A DNA stretch of 64,000 nucleotides from Pithys albifrons albifrons (Eukaryota; Chordata; Aves; Passeriformes; Thamnophilidae): NCBI RefSeq assembly GCF_047495875.1, contig NC_092471.1:20052501-20116500 (forward strand). The letters run 5' to 3'. Of the stretch, positions 1 through 20,364 are shown piece after piece. The position numbers and the translations under genes were made by a program. Positions within the stretch are counted from its first letter, which is position 1, and every line of letters starts with the position of its first letter. The notes beneath the pieces are model-generated. The model worked only from the letters and a program-made list of their open reading frames with translations, was not told the DNA's origin and searched no databases.

Positions 1-783
1 GAAGCTGCACAAGAGTTATCTGTGTCTGGTTCTGTAAAGATTACCTTTCTGCTGACCCTCTTTCTGCAATGCTTTCTGTTTAAGACACACAAGAGCATCT
101 TTCTCATGCCAGCCTGCTTGCCAGCCAGCACTGATACATTTTCTGTGCTGCTTCCTGCTCTGGGTTTAGCAAAGAACAATCAAGAGGCATGTGAGAGAGA
201 CATTTATTAAATAGACTCTAATGACGTCTCTTATGCTTTACAGCACAGCTAATTGCACAGCAGAAAAAGCACCTTTGAAGTTCCTGTGCCTCTCAGGCAT
301 CAGCCTCCCTTACTTAGGAGCTTGCAAGGTGAATGTTACATCTCCCTCCTTCCAAGAGGAAAGGACTGCAGCTGGGGTACATCCTAATCTTATGGGGCAG
401 GAGCAGACAATAGTCCTGCTGCAGAAATCCCAGCTGGACAGCTCCCCCTCCCTCCTTAGAAGGCACTCAGCCACAGCCAGCCAGCCTGGTCCTGAGGGCA
501 CTGTCACAGCCATCTCTGCCTGCTGCTGACAGGCCTGATTGCCAGCTTAGCCCACTGGCTGGTGTGTCAGAAAACACAGGAAAGGCACATGCTGCCCTTT
601 TGGTGCCAGATAGAACAGCACTAGAGATCTTTATGTATTATTCCTTCCCAGTGGGCAGAAGCCCTTGCACGTAGCTGAAGGAACTGGTGAACTTGTGATT
701 GTTTTACACTGGGAAAGTTTGAGGACCTGAGCATGCCATGCTGTTACCATCAGCTCAGCATCAGGTTTCAGAGAATCTTGGAC

Positions 784-1010
784 TCACAGAATGGATTGGG
801 TTGGGAGAGACCTTAAAGCCCACCCAGTGCCACCCTCTGCCATGGACAGGGACACCTCCCACCAGCCCAGGCTGCTCCAAGCCCTGTCCAGCCTGGCCTT
901 GGACACTCCCAGGGATGGGGCAGCCACAGCTGCTCTGGGCACCTGTGCCAGGGCCTGCCCACCCTCACAGGGAAGAATTTCCTCCTAATATCCAATCTAA
1001 CCCTGCCCTT
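784..1010 (-). mobile_element. CR1 LINE 3' fragment
   Basis: Reverse complement of a CR1 3' end: begins at the terminal CACAGAATGGATTGGGTTGG and runs into the GCAGCCACAGCTGCTCTGGG block. No ORF retained. Confidence 0.85.
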
Positions 1011-1240
1011 TTGAGCTGAGGCTCTGCAACAGCCTGAGCCAGAGAAGAGCACAGAGAAGCAGAGGTCAGGGAGCTGCCAGAAGCCATTTCAGCCTGATAG
1101 TCCACAGTTAAGCTAAATTGAGGGCTATCCCAGTGCTTCCAGGGATGCCAACTCAAGGGTCAGGATATTGGGTTCCCATGACCTGATTTACAAGAGGCTT
1201 CCCACAGAGCAGCCCTCTGCTTCAGCCTCTGTGTGCTGAG

Positions 1241-1960
1241 TGTGCTGGTTTAAAAGGAAACCAGCAGGAGAAACAAACCCCACACAAGAGAGATTATAAC
1301 TCAGAGTTACAAATTAATAACAATATTACAATAAATGCAATGGCACAAAGAGAAATTGGGTTTAACCCCCAACCCCAGCAGTGTAACCCACCCCCTGGGG
1401 CACAAACACAGGGGGGTTTGGTGGCCCCTGTGCTGAGCCCCACGTGGTTCCCCCAAGTCCAAAGGAAAAGGAAGGGACAAACCTGTTGGTGCAGATGATG
1501 GCACAGTCTGGTGGAGAGTGGGGGGCTCCTCCTGGCCAGGGTCTGCTCTTCCTCTGGATCCAATGAGTGGTCCCAGAGGTGCCCAAAGGCCAAGATTGTC
1601 TCCCCTCAGGTTTGGGTGGGAGCCCCCAGTGCCTCCCCCAGGGCAGGGAGTTCCACACTGGGGGATCTGACTCTGGCAGTCAGGGGGGATTTTGGAATGG
1701 TTGCTGGCCCCTGAGCAGAGCTGAGCCCTCAGGTGGGTGTGGAGGTGCCAAGGAGTCCCTGCAGGGCAGTTCTCCCAGCTCCTCTGCCAGGCTTCTTTCC
1801 CAGCCAGCTCCCAGCCTGAGGGCTCAGCTGTGCCCTGGGCAGCTGCTGCCAATGGGCCATTGGGAACAGTTGCTGGGCAATGGCCCAGAGGGTTTGGAAT
1901 GCCCAGCTTTGGTCACACCCACACAGGGATAAACTGGTCCTGTCTTGCTGAATTGGGACA
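1241..1960. mobile_element. Solo LTR, family A, copy 1
   Basis: 720 bp beginning TGTGCTGG and ending GGGACA, flanked by a perfect 5-bp direct repeat CTGAG (1236-1240 and 1961-1965). TG...CA ends and a 5-bp duplication suggest an ERVL-type LTR. No internal retroviral genes are next to it. Orientation not determined with certainty. Confidence 0.85.
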
Positions 1961-3194
1961 CTGAGGAAAAGGTCACAGTGATTTCCTCCACCAGCTTCCC
2001 AGCCATGAGGGAACTGAAATACTGAAGTCATGAGGAGGTTGAGGGCCCCAGAAGCTGTGGCAGGGAAGAAGCACCTCCCACAGACACCACGTTCCACTGC
2101 TGGATCTCAGGACCCGCTGGGGAGCTGTTACTTTGCAAAGGTGATCCAAACTTTATCACCCAACAAGGAGAGGGAGATGAAAATGTTTATAGAAAACATC
2201 TCACCAACTGTAAACAAAACATTCAATACATGGAGATAAAGATGGAGATCAATGCTTGAATTATCCTGGATAATTAGTGTAGCAGGTAATCATTTAATAT
2301 CTGGCACATCTGTGAACACATCACTTTGACTGAATTAGAAAATACTTGCAGCTGCGACAGTAAGATGGTTTCAGTGATCCCAGGGGGAAATCTTTGTGGG
2401 AGATTAATTCTCACTTCAAATGGCAGAGAGGATTATGTGGCCAGGATGACACATTCACATTGTGATAGGAAGTCAGACCATTTTTTTCTCACAGCAAAGC
2501 CAAGTGCTGGTTTCTTTGAGTTCATATATTCTCTGAGCATGAGGCCTTGGCCCTCTTCAGTAGAGTGTTTGACAGCTGAAATGCTTCACAGTGCTTGAAA
2601 GAAAATGATGACAAGAACAAGGGCAAGAGCACCAGAGGAGAGGACAGTGAAATCCAGACTTGGGTTGAAATTCCTAAAGCAACAATCACTCTGGCAAAGC
2701 TACTGGATGTGTGTCTTTATTATAAATGTTAACAAAATGTTGTCCTCTAAGAACACTATGAGACAGCACAGGTCTGTGAGATCCTGTCCTCACAGCTCAG
2801 GTTCAGGTAGCTCCAAAACTGAGCACCTTGCCCAGGGTTGTTGGGGAGACACCCCAAAGCTGGAGCATATCTGGTGGGGCCACATTCCCAGCAGTGCAAG
2901 GACTGGCTGGAACTCAGGAGTGTGGGAAATATCCCTGTGTTTAATTTGGAAAGACAGCAATAACCTGTGAAACAAAGGAAGTGTAAGGGAAAGGAAAGTT
3001 CATTGGCAGTGCCTGCTGGGGGTTTCAGGCCACAGGGGGCTGGAGGCACCCTCCCATTTAAAATTTGTGGGTTTTGTAGTTTGCTTTGGTTACATAAACC
3101 AATACATAAGCATTAAATCCTATTTCTGCCTTAAAAGGTTGTTTCTCCACCTTAACCACTAAGGGAGGGGATGTTACCCTCTTCTTGATTGGTT

Positions 3195-3470
3195 GGGATG
3201 GACCCTCCTGTACATGATGATGGGCCTGTACACAATGATGGGCCCTCTGTAAATGCTGACAGACCCCCTGTACATGATGACAGACCCCTGTACCTGATTA
3301 TGGACCCCCTGGACATGATGACAGACCCCCCTGGACATGATTGACAGACCCCCTTGTACATGATGATGGACCCCCTTTTTACATGATGACAGACCCCCTG
3401 GACATGATGCTGGACCCCCTGTAGATGATTGACAGACCCCCTGGACATGTCCAGGGGCCACCCTGTACAC
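3195..3470. repeat. Degenerate 20-27-bp tandem array
   Basis: About 11 imperfect units around TACATGATGACAGACCCCCT and GGACATGATGATGGACCCCC. Lies in the TRPC5 intron. It keeps frames open by chance on the minus strand. Confidence 0.8.
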
Positions 3471-4260
3471 AAAGGCTACCACATGGTGGGGAAGGTCTTT
3501 GTTTTAGTTACATCTCTGCCTTAGTCCTTTTCCCTATTCCTGACTTCAGGAATTCCCTATTGCCAGGTCCAGATGGGACCAGACCCCTTACAAATCCACA
3601 ATACATTTATATTCTAATTTTTTTAAAGAGAAACCCCTCCTTTGGTGAATAAAAGCCTGTCCTTTACTCAACTGATTTGCTTGTAATAAGCCCAGGTTGT
3701 TTTATTTCTCATAATGAGTGCTTCAGGTTTGAATTAGGCACGGGATGGATGTGGAATCACAGTCCTCTTGGTGCTCAGCAGAGAGGAGAGTTTGCAGAAC
3801 TGCAGTTTTGTGTGCAGATCTTACTGCTTATGGCACTAAAGAAAATGGTGGTTTCCTGGCACACAAAAACGTCCTCAGGAAAACTGGAGTGTTTCTTTGC
3901 TATATATTTCCGACACAAAACTGCTGCCAGGAGCTCTCCTCTGATTTGCTCAAGTGTGCAAAACATCAAGGTGAATAATGGAGGAGGCTGAGTTTGTGAA
4001 CTCTGAGGAATTCACAGCAGCAGAACAAAGAAGGAAAGAAAAGATACGTAGAGCTTCGTACAGGAGATCTGGTCTGTCTTTTGTAGAGCACTTCCTGAGG
4101 GAGGCAGCACGAGGAGAAATACAGGTGGGGTTGAAGGCAGTATCCACCAACCTGACTACAGACAGATCCACAGGGGTTTGTTCAGACCAACCCCAGAACT
4201 TCCCCAAGGAGAAACTCTGCTAAGTTTCAAAACACTCAGCCCCCAGTAAAGTCCATGTAG

Positions 4261-4410
4261 TCATAGAATCACAGAATGCTTTGGGATGAAAGGGATCTCA
4301 GAGGTCATCTTGTTCTAACCTGCCATGGGCAGGGACACTTTCCACTACATTAGGTTGCTCCAAGCCCCATCCAACCTGGCCTTGAACACTCCAGGGATGA
4401 AGTGTCCCCT
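4261..4410 (-). mobile_element. CR1 LINE 3' fragment (old)
   Basis: Starts ATAGAATCACAGAATGCTTT and runs through GCCATGGGCAGGGACAC. Diverged. Confidence 0.8.
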
Positions 4411-5024
4411 TCAGCTATTTTGAAATGAAAAAAAAAAATAAAAAAAGAAAACACACAGTTCAGAAAAGCTTTCCCCCCCTTTTCTTCCTTCTTTTCCCAG
4501 AAGCACAATTGCAATCCCCAAGGTAGAGGTTTGCCTGACTCTTCAAACAGCATCCAACATCCCCTACCAAACTACATCTTCCCCAGGACATTCCCTTTTA
4601 GAAAGAGCTGAAGGAAATTGCTGCCAAATCACCACACCTGATCCCACCCCACGACTGACACTGATGGACCTCTGTAGAAGGGAAGAGTGGACTTATGACC
4701 TTCTCCAAACTACCTCCTCCCTTCTGAATCCTCAATAGGATATTCACACCTACTTCTGTATTGACAAAGAAAAGATATGTCTCTGTCCATCCTCACAGTC
4801 TTTGCATTCTCCTTTAGCTTTGCCTTGCCCTGAACTCTTCAGCTCCCCCAGACAGTGCTGTTAGTGCTGCCAGGTGTTTGGAGCTCCTGCTTACTCTGCT
4901 CAGGGCTGTGTAACTCAACGCTGGTCTCATGCAGCTGTTCCCCACAAAATGCTTGGGTGTCTGAACCAGCAACAAACCTCTTGTGTGCAGCGTTTCAACA
5001 TGGAGTCACCACTGAGATTTTCCT

Positions 5025-5866
5025 GTTAGGGAGCAGGGGAGGTTTAGGTTGGATATGAAGAAATTTTTTTTCACCAAAATAGTTGCCCAGCCCTGGTGGA
5101 GTCCACAGCCCTGGAGGTGTGTACTCTGCGTTGGTGAGGCCACACCTTGAGTACTGTGTTCAGTTCTGGGCTCCTCAGTTCAGAAAGGATATTGAGGGGC
5201 TGGAGCGGGGCCAGAGAAGAGCAACGAGGCTGGAGAAGGGACTGGATGTGGCACTGAGTGTCCTCTGAAACACCTCCAGGGACAGAGAATCCACCATGTC
5301 TTGATCCAATCCCACTGTGGTCACCAGCCCTTGGGGTGGAGTGCCAGAGTGATCACAGTAGGGTTGGATCAAGGGTTGGACTTGATGATTTCAGAGGTAT
5401 CTTCCAACCCAACTGCGAAGAGAAGAGCAACGAGGCTGGAGAAGGGACTGGAGCACAAGTGCTGTGGGGAGAGGCTGAGGGAGCTGGGGGTGTTCAGCCT
5501 GGAGAAGAGGAGGCTCAGAGGTGACCTCAGCACTGCCTGGAACTGCCTAAAGGGAAGTTGTGGCCAGGTGGGGGTTGGTCTCTTCTCCCAGGCACTCAGC
5601 AATAGGACAAGGGGGCACGATGGGCTCAAGCTCTGCCAGGGGAAATTGAAGTTGGAGAGCAGAAAAAAATTCTTTGCAGAGAGAGTGCTCAGGGATTGGA
5701 ATGGGCTGCCCAGAGAGGGGGTGGATTCCCCATCCCTGGAGGTTTTTCAGCTGAGCTTGGCCGTGGCACTGAGTGCCATGATCTGGTAAAGGGACTGGAG
5801 TTGGCCCAAGGGTTGGACTCGATGATCTTGGAGGTCTTTTCCAACCCAATCCATTCTATGATTCTA
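5025..5866 (+). mobile_element. CR1 LINE 3' part, with degenerate fold-back insert
   Basis: Sense CR1: carries the C-terminal end of ORF2 ([50 protein letters not shown]) and the ATTCTATGATTCTATG end. The segment around 5257-5420 interrupts the ORF and resembles the shared fold-back insert. Confidence 0.85.
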
Positions 5867-7423
5867 TGTGTGGATGTGGCACCTGAGGACGTGAGTTAAT
5901 GGTGGGTTTGGCAGTGCTGAGGGAATGGCTGAACTTGGTGATTCTGGAGAGCTTTTCCATCCTTAATGATTCTGTGACCCTCTTGCCAAGCAGAGCACAG
6001 AAAGTCCCTTCTCTAAGAGAGATTTACTCTCCAACCTCCCAGGTGCCCCTGGGCTCACCTGTGATGCTGGTTATTCCTGTCCTGAAGATGTCTCAGCTCA
6101 AGTTGCCCAGACCAGGAAATGTTCAGGTAGAAAGATGGGCATGAGGGAGGTTTTAGGGCTGAGCAGGGAGCAGCCAGCCCTGGTTCTGGAAGAGGCTGGG
6201 ACACTGCCTTGAACTCTGAGCAGTTCTTAAGCAGAGTTGTGGGCTGGTTGTCCCTATCCCAGACTCTGGGCAGCAGCTGCATGGCCCAGCTTATCCTGCT
6301 TTCCCCAAGCTCTGCAGACCTGGCTCAGCCTCCAGGGAGAGACAAATAAAGGAAACATGAACAGGAGTTGGTTTTTCTCCACATGAGTAAAAAGGTGTCA
6401 CGAAGCCTGAACTCCACAGACACAGTTCTCAGTTCAGCCTTTTAGGGGCTTTTCAGGGGTTTCAAGCCCTATGGTTAAATAAATCACTTGACTGCATCTC
6501 ATTTTATGAGGTTTTACTCTTTTTGGTGTTTTATTTCTCAGTCCTCCTCGTCATGAGTTACAGTGGGAGAGAGAAGGGGAGAGGAGCAGAAGAAGGAGAA
6601 AGAGACTCAACTGTGTTTACATTAACAATATTTAAACCATTCTTGTGCAAGAATATTCAAGTTTCAGGAGGGACTGTATTCAGAACTATTTTTTCACACA
6701 GTTACACACAATCTAAAACCTCCACACACCATGCAAACTATCTATCATCACAAAGCTATAGCTAATTATTAAGTAATACATATTTCCAAAAAATTGCTAG
6801 ATCTGAACAGTATTAATGCAACTTATTTTAACTTTATAGAAGAGCTCTATTAATGTTACTCCATGGAGTTTCTGCAGACTTCATTTCTTGCTTCTGCACC
6901 AGCCATATTTTATTAAACTCCCTGTCCTACCCTTTGCTGCCTTCAAAGCTGCAGCCCAGCATCTCTCACTCAATAAGCTGCTTGTTTCCTTGTTGAAATC
7001 TCCTTGGAAAACTAAAATCCTGTTCTCCCACCTTGTGCTGTTCCTTAGCCTGAATCATCATGACTTTGCTTTAATTTCATGTCAAATATTGTTCACATAA
7101 ATGTTACGACCATCAGCTTAGCCCTGTCCTCTGCAGTGGTAACAGCACATAAATGCCCCATTTCAGTTCAGGATCCTGTTCAGCACTGCTTGGCTTGGAG
7201 GCTTCAAGTTATTTTCCTGTCTTTTTTTTTTTCTGATGGCAGTATTTTTGCAGCACAGCAATTTTTGAACTGTAAAGCCAGCACAGAACAGTGTGAGATC
7301 CACTTGGAATTGATGCAGCACCTCCCTGAGTTCTGCCTGTGGGGAGCTGTCCCTGCCCTGGGGTTGGGAATATGCAGTTTGTTACTGGGCAGAACAGGAC
7401 TAGATTGCAGGTAGCTGGATTTC

Positions 7424-8700
7424 ATAGAATCATAGAATGGATTGGGTTGGAAGAGACCTCTGAGATCAAGTCCAACCCTTGGTCCAACTCCAGTCCCTTT
7501 ACCAGATCATGGCACTCAGTGTCACGGCCAAGCTCAGCTGAAAAACCTCCAGGGATGGGGAATCCACCCCCTCTCTGGGCAGCCCATTCCAATCCCTGAG
7601 CACTCTCTCTGCAAAGAATTTTTTTCTGCTCTCCAACTTCAATTTCCCCTGGCAGAGCTTGAGCCCATCGTGCCCCCTTGTCCTATTGCTGAGTGCCTGG
7701 GAGAAGAGACCAACCCCCACCTGGCCAGAACTTCCCTTCAGGCAGTTCCAGACAGTGCTGAGGTCACCTCTGAGCCTCCTCTTCTCCAGCCTGAACACCC
7801 CCAGCTCCCTCAGCCTCTCCCCACAGCACTTGTGCTCCAGTCCCTTCTCCAGCCTCGTTGCTCTTCTCACTTGGGTTGGAAGAGACCTCTGAGATCATCA
7901 AATCCAACCCTTGATCCAACCCCACTGTGATCACCAGCCCAGGGCACAGAGTGGGGCACAGAGTGGGGCACAGAGTGGGGCACAGAGTGCCCTGGGCTGG
8001 TGATCACAGTGGGGTTGGATCAAGACATGTTGGATTCTCTGTCCCTGGAGGTGTTTCAGAGGACACTCAGTGCCACATCCAGTCCCTTCTCCAGCCTCGT
8101 TGCTCTTCTCTGGCCCCGCTCCAGCCCCTCAATCTCTTTCCTGACCTGAGGGGCCCAGAACTGAACACAACACTCCAGGTGTGGCCTCCCCAGTGCTGAG
8201 TCCAGGGGAAGGGTCACTGCCCTGGGCCTGCTGCCACCCCATTGCTGAGCCAGGCCACGATGCCATTGGCCTTCTTGCCCACCTGGGCACACTCTGCTGG
8301 CTCATCTTCAGCCTCCTGTCAATCCAACCCCCAGGTCCCTTTCCCCCTGGCTGCTCTCCAGCCACTCTGTGCCCACCCTGTGCTGCTGCAGGGGGTTGGT
8401 GAGGCCAAAGGGCAGGACCTGCTCTTGGCCTTGGTGAACCTCATCCCATTGGAATCAGCCCATCCCTGCAGCCTGTGCAGGTCCCTCTGCAGAGCCCTCC
8501 TGCCCTCCAGCCTGTGCAGGTCCCTCTGCAGAGCCCTCCTGCCCTCCAGCCTGTGCAGGTCCCTCTGCAGAGCCCTCCTGCCCTCCAGCCTGTGCAGGTC
8601 CCTCTGCAGACCCCTCCTGCCCTCCAGCCTGTGCAGGTCCCTCTGCAGAGCCCTCCTGCCCTCCAGCAGGCAGCACCACTCTGAAGTCTGTAAGATCAGT
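7424..8700 (-). mobile_element. CR1 LINE 3' part with fold-back insert and internal tandem repeats
   Basis: Reverse-oriented CR1 from its 3' end at 7424. The fold-back insert lies at about 7870-8050, with its loop expanded to several 11-bp GGGCACAGAGT units (7939-7995). A 39-bp unit is repeated five times at about 8463-8670 within the RT-coding part. Confidence 0.85.
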
Positions 8701-9385
8701 GTTTTCCATAACTCGTTATTCCTTTCCTGGAGGTTGTATGGACCCTGTGCCTCTCGATGCAGCTCTAAAATGATGCTGTAAACTGCCCACCTTCAGTTTG
8801 TTAGGATGCACTAGAGCAAGCAAGCCATCATGCTGATAATATATTGTAAAAAAGCTAAGAGGAAAATTTGTCCTGGTTTCTGGATGGATAATGCAGAGGC
8901 ACAAAGTAAAATATGGCACACATAAAATGTGTCACTTCCTTATGAGAGCAGAACTAATGGATGCTATAAAAAACAAACATGAAAGATCTTTTTCCAGGGA
9001 AGAATATGAGAATTCATTGGATTTAGACATGACAAACAATGGTTTGTGATAATAAAACTGCTAGCAAAAAGCAAACTAGGAAATGTGCTTTTATGCTTGT
9101 TGTATTGGTGAACTAATAAGCACAACTTCTTAAGGACAAAGATGGGCTTTAGCACTTGAAATTCTCTTTGCTGTCCTCTCATTTCTCAGTGCTTGGTATT
9201 TCTACACTCTGGCTACATTTCACACCAGTTTTTCACTCACACCCCCAGCAAGGGAGATGGAAGAAGTGACACTGCTTTGCCTGCAGCTGGAGAAATCCTT
9301 TCTTGCTCCTGTCACCTCCTCAGTGGTGGCTGTTCCCTCCAGGAAAACCTGACTGAAGCTTTGATGGTCTCTCCTTCTCTCATAG

Positions 9386-16018
<6,633 letters not shown>

Positions 16019-18457
16019 GGAAAACTATCTCAACACTCACTGGAAAACTTAGTCAACTATTGGTAATTTTTTGCTCTCATCTGATTCAGCATTACTTTTC
16101 CCTTCTGCCCACAGGTGAAAAAAAGTGCAAACCCACTTATGTCAGTCTATTTTATAGCCATCTGCACATTTTTAATTTTTTTTTTACACTCATTAGTACT
16201 AAACTGAAGGTTTCACTGTTTATAAGGCCACTGTAAACCACAAGAATCCTTTCAGATGTAGTTTTAGACTTCAAACCCCACAGACTTCAGGCACACTGAT
16301 GGTTGAGGAAAGGATTTCTCCAGTGCTCCCATCATCATTCCAACACAGGTGGGTTTCACTGCTGTCCCACACCTCTGGCTCTGTGTCCTGCTCAGTTTTC
16401 CTCATCAACATAAGCAGCTGGTGAGCAGGAGGATGAGAATCAGATTTATTTTTTTTTAAAAAAGGATTTCAACTTATAGCTGGTATTTTGTTTCCTTTAA
16501 GCAATATGACCTCTGATTCTTTTGGTTGTGTGTGTTTTTTCAGGTCATTATATTAATATTGTAAGTTGTTATTGAATGTGAGACCCCTTTGATCATCCAG
16601 CTGGAACATGTTATGATTTGATTATTTACCCAATTTCCCCTCTAGGGAGCAGAAAGACCTTCCCTTTAGGCTGGCAGTGGGAGCCAGCCCCTGGCATTGC
16701 TGCCCACTCCTGTGTCCATGAACTGCCCCAAACCAACCCTGGCTGCTTGGAATCCAAACCTCTGGGTAGTTTCAAATAGGCTGAACCACAACCCAGCTGT
16801 GAGCCTTGCCCTTGTTTTGCAATTCCTATCCTTGCTCCCACCATTGCATCCAGTTTTTGCTGTCTCTGATGGATGTCAGACTTTGGGGAGAAAACCTTCC
16901 TCCTGGTGAAGGGCAAGATCATCCTCCCTGGGCCTCTGAGCTGCAGTCCTGAAAAGCAGCTCAGGCTGCATCAGCAGTGTGGAACAGCTCTGCAGCTCCT
17001 TCTCAAAGGTGCAGCAAAAGGAGGGTGGCAATAAGTGGTATCTTTTATTTCCCCAGTTGTGGTTGTGTCTGGACAGGGCTTAGCACTGTCACTACTTTAG
17101 TCCTAAGAAGCATCACTGGAGGGGAGGAGACAATCCCACCAAGGGCAAAATGGTTGAATTCTTAACAGTGATTTTTAGTTTGTTGGTTTTATTATTTATT
17201 TATTTTAAAAAATGTGATACTTGAACTTTCTTCTGCAGTGTTGCTAAGAAACACACATGACTGGCACTTACCACCACTCCAGAGTTGTTATTACTCAGCT
17301 GCTTTCCTGGAAGAACCAAGTGCTGCCCAAAGCTCAGGAATGGCTTTGTTCCTGCCCTCCTGCAGGGCTGTTTTCTCAGGAGAGCTTATGTGAGCTGCAG
17401 CATTTCCCAAGGGTGAACTGGGTTGGGAATTGCCTTTGGAAAAGCATAATGCTGGAAAATCTACACCTGCCATTGCAGTGGGTCAGATTTTACCAGCAAG
17501 GGGTATGAGCAGCTCTCATGGCAGCATTGGAGGGTCAGGAGGAGAGGGATAAGGGATGCTGGGTCACCTGCAGCTGGATACTCTGCCCACTTTAAACCTG
17601 GCTCCCTCCTTCTGTGAAGGAAAACCCCCTTGCTGGGTTTTTCCTTTGGGCACCTGTGCAGCTTTATGTGAGAGGCCCAGTGGGGCACACCCACATCAGG
17701 CAGAAATGGGAACGGGGCAGCCAGTTCTGGGGCAGAGCTGCAGGTACCCACACACCAACTCCAGCCAGTTCTCAGTACAGACCCCAAAAGTGGAGACTGT
17801 GGCTCCAGGCCAGCCCTGGTGTCAAGAAAAATCAGCAATGAGGAGCAGAAACTCAAAAATGTTTCTGTATTCCTGGAGTGAATTGACATCAGTCTTGTTA
17901 ACAGCAGGCAGTGTATAAACCCCAAATATTTAAGCCTCCAGATATGCTAAGCCAAAGGCAGAGTGAAAGGCATTTTTGTACCAACAGATTTCAGGCTTTC
18001 ACAGTAATTGAAGGGTTAGAGTTGTCTTTGAAAAGTGCATCTCCTGTTCTGTCATGGAAGGCTGAGCAAACCCACCCTGGTGCTGCACAAGGAGACAGGC
18101 AGAATTCCAAGGGGAAGGAGCAGCTTGCTGATCATTCCCTGGGGAAATCCAGCACTCCTGGCTCAGAAAGCAAATTCCTGCATGCAGGAGAGCTGCAGTC
18201 AGAACCCCCCAAAAATAATACAGCAGCTCACAAGTAAAGCCCCACAGCTCAATAAACCAAACTGAGCACATTTCTGCAAAGATGAACATTAGCAGGAGCT
18301 GCTGCAGGAGGGTGAAGGAGAGGAGTTTTGAGTCCTTGGAGGCCTCACCTCACCACCTGCAGCCTCTGAAGTCTACTTGACATGGGGCCAGCAAATATTC
18401 TTTGTGTTTCCTGTGTAAGAAGTAAGAATGAAAACAATTCAAGTAGAGTTATGCAAA

Positions 18458-18892
18458 TAACTGGAGCACAAGTGCTGTGGGGAGAGGCTGAGGGAGCTGG
18501 GGGTGTTCAGCCTGAAGAAGAGGAGGCTCAGAGGTGACCTCAGCACTGTCTGGAACTCCTTGAAGGGAAGTTCTGGCCAGGTGGAGGTTGGTCTCTTCTC
18601 CCAGGCACTCAGCAATAGGACAAGGGGGCACGATGGGCTCAAGCTCTGCCAGGGGAAATTGAAGCTAGAGATCAGAAAGAAATTCTTTGCAGAGAGAGTG
18701 CTCAGGGATTGGAATGGGCTGCCCAGAGAGGGGGTGGATTCCCCATCCCTGGAGGTTTTTCAACTGAGCTTGGCCGTGGCACTGAGTGCCATGATCTGGT
18801 GAAGGGACTGGAGTTGGACCAAGGGTTGGACTTGATGATCTCGGAGGTCTTTTCCAACCCAATCCATTCTATGATTCTGTGATTCTATGAAA
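18458..18892 (+). mobile_element. CR1 LINE 3' fragment
   Basis: Begins GGAGCACAAGTGCTGTGGGG and ends ATTCTATGATTCTGTGATTC. The C-terminal ORF2 remnant ([18 protein letters not shown]) is still open to its stop. Confidence 0.85.
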
Positions 18893-19961
18893 TCCATCAG
18901 CTGGGCTGGAGGCTGGGCCAGAACCAGAGTTTGCATCCTTGGTCAGTGGAGACTCCAAGTTTTCCATGAGAACAAGCACTGCTGCTGGTGATGGTGATAC
19001 TGTGGGGTTTAAGTGCAGCACTGCATTAACAGGTCCAGACAACAACCTGAAACATAATTGACTCTGCAATGCTGCCCTTCAAAAAAGTAAAAATGCCTTC
19101 CCTACAAACTGTGTGAGTTGTGTTCTCCTGCTGTGTGTGGTGGGAGCCACACTGGAGTGGCACAAGGGATAAAAGGTCTGCAAAACCCCTTAATAATGTT
19201 GGCTGCTTGGTGGGGACTCCCCTGGGTTTGTTCCATGACTCAGATCCTTCCTTGCTCCCACCTATGGGTGAGTCTAAGCAGACTTTAATTTAAAACAAGG
19301 ATTTGACTTGGCTGTGATTAATAGATATGTCCAGGAGTTTGCAAAACTGTCAAATTGGTCCTTCAAAAGGCAAATTTTTCTGTGATTGCATCTATGCATC
19401 CCCATTGGTAGCAATAGGCTTTGCAGCCACCAGTGAATTATTATTTTGCTAAAACAGCAGCTTCAGGGGAGGGAAGTTGAAGTATCTTCTGAAAAATACA
19501 TTTGATTAAAAAAAAACAACCCAGGTTTTGCTTAATTCACTTGCAGTCACAGTATCTGAGCTTTCACCAGCATTTTTCCCTTTTCAATTGCTCAAAAAGA
19601 AAACATGTTTTAGTGAAAGTCCTTCTTTCCTTCAGAGGAATCGGTGAACGACCCCTGTGTTGTCTCTGCAAGGACCAGGGTTGGAGCTGATGGGACTCTG
19701 AGTTTCTCCTGTGAGGAGTGAAACTTGTCCCTGGTTGGGTTCAGGATGCACTCTGTGCTCCAGCTGGTACACACTTGCACTTCATCCTGTGGGCTTCATG
19801 TTCTGTAAACATATGCAAGGAATTTGGAATTAGGAACAATAGAGATCTCAACCACTTGCCCTTCTTTAGGTTCCTTGCTCTTGGAGTTGTGTTCTTTCTC
19901 ACCTCCCATCCCAGTGGCATTTTCACCAGCTTTTTAAAGCAACACATGTGCAAATACTCAT

Positions 19962-20088
19962 GGAATTGTGGAGTGGTTGGAGTTGGAAGGAACCCTCAAG
20001 TTCTTGTTCCATGGGCAGGGACACCTTCCACTAGCCCAGGTTGCTCTGAGCCCTGTTCAGCCTGGCCTTGGACATTTCCAGGGATGTG
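19962..20088 (-). mobile_element. CR1 LINE 3' fragment (old)
   Basis: GTTGGAGTTGGAAGGAACCC followed by CCATGGGCAGGGACACCTTC and GCTCTGAGCCCTGTTCAGCC. No coding remnant. Confidence 0.75.
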
Positions 20089-20364
20089 GATCATCAGCAA
20101 TTAAAAAGTTAACAAAAATCCCGTGAGGGTTAAGAATATCAAGTAGAGCTGGGAGATGTTTGCACTCAGGTCAGAGAGTCTGTAAATTGTTTCAGAAACA
20201 AGAAATCAGCTGACATATCACTGCAGATTGTTTGGGTAACTGCATTTGTACATCACTCACTCCCTGGTAGATCTGTAAATACTTGTGAGTTTGGAGCTGT
20301 GTCCCCACAGAGGAGGGACGTGCAGTGGGCAGAGCTGGAGGGGACAGGGACAGCTGAGCTCTGC

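Larger units (their letters stand above)
1..9385 (+). other. TRPC5 intron; no exon seen outside listed repeats
   Basis: Apart from the listed CR1s, LTR and tandem array, the stretches 1-780, 1966-3190, 3475-4260, 4415-5020, 5870-7420 and 8700-9385 show no convincing exon or RNA gene. The preceding TRPC5 exons must lie to the left. Confidence 0.6.
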
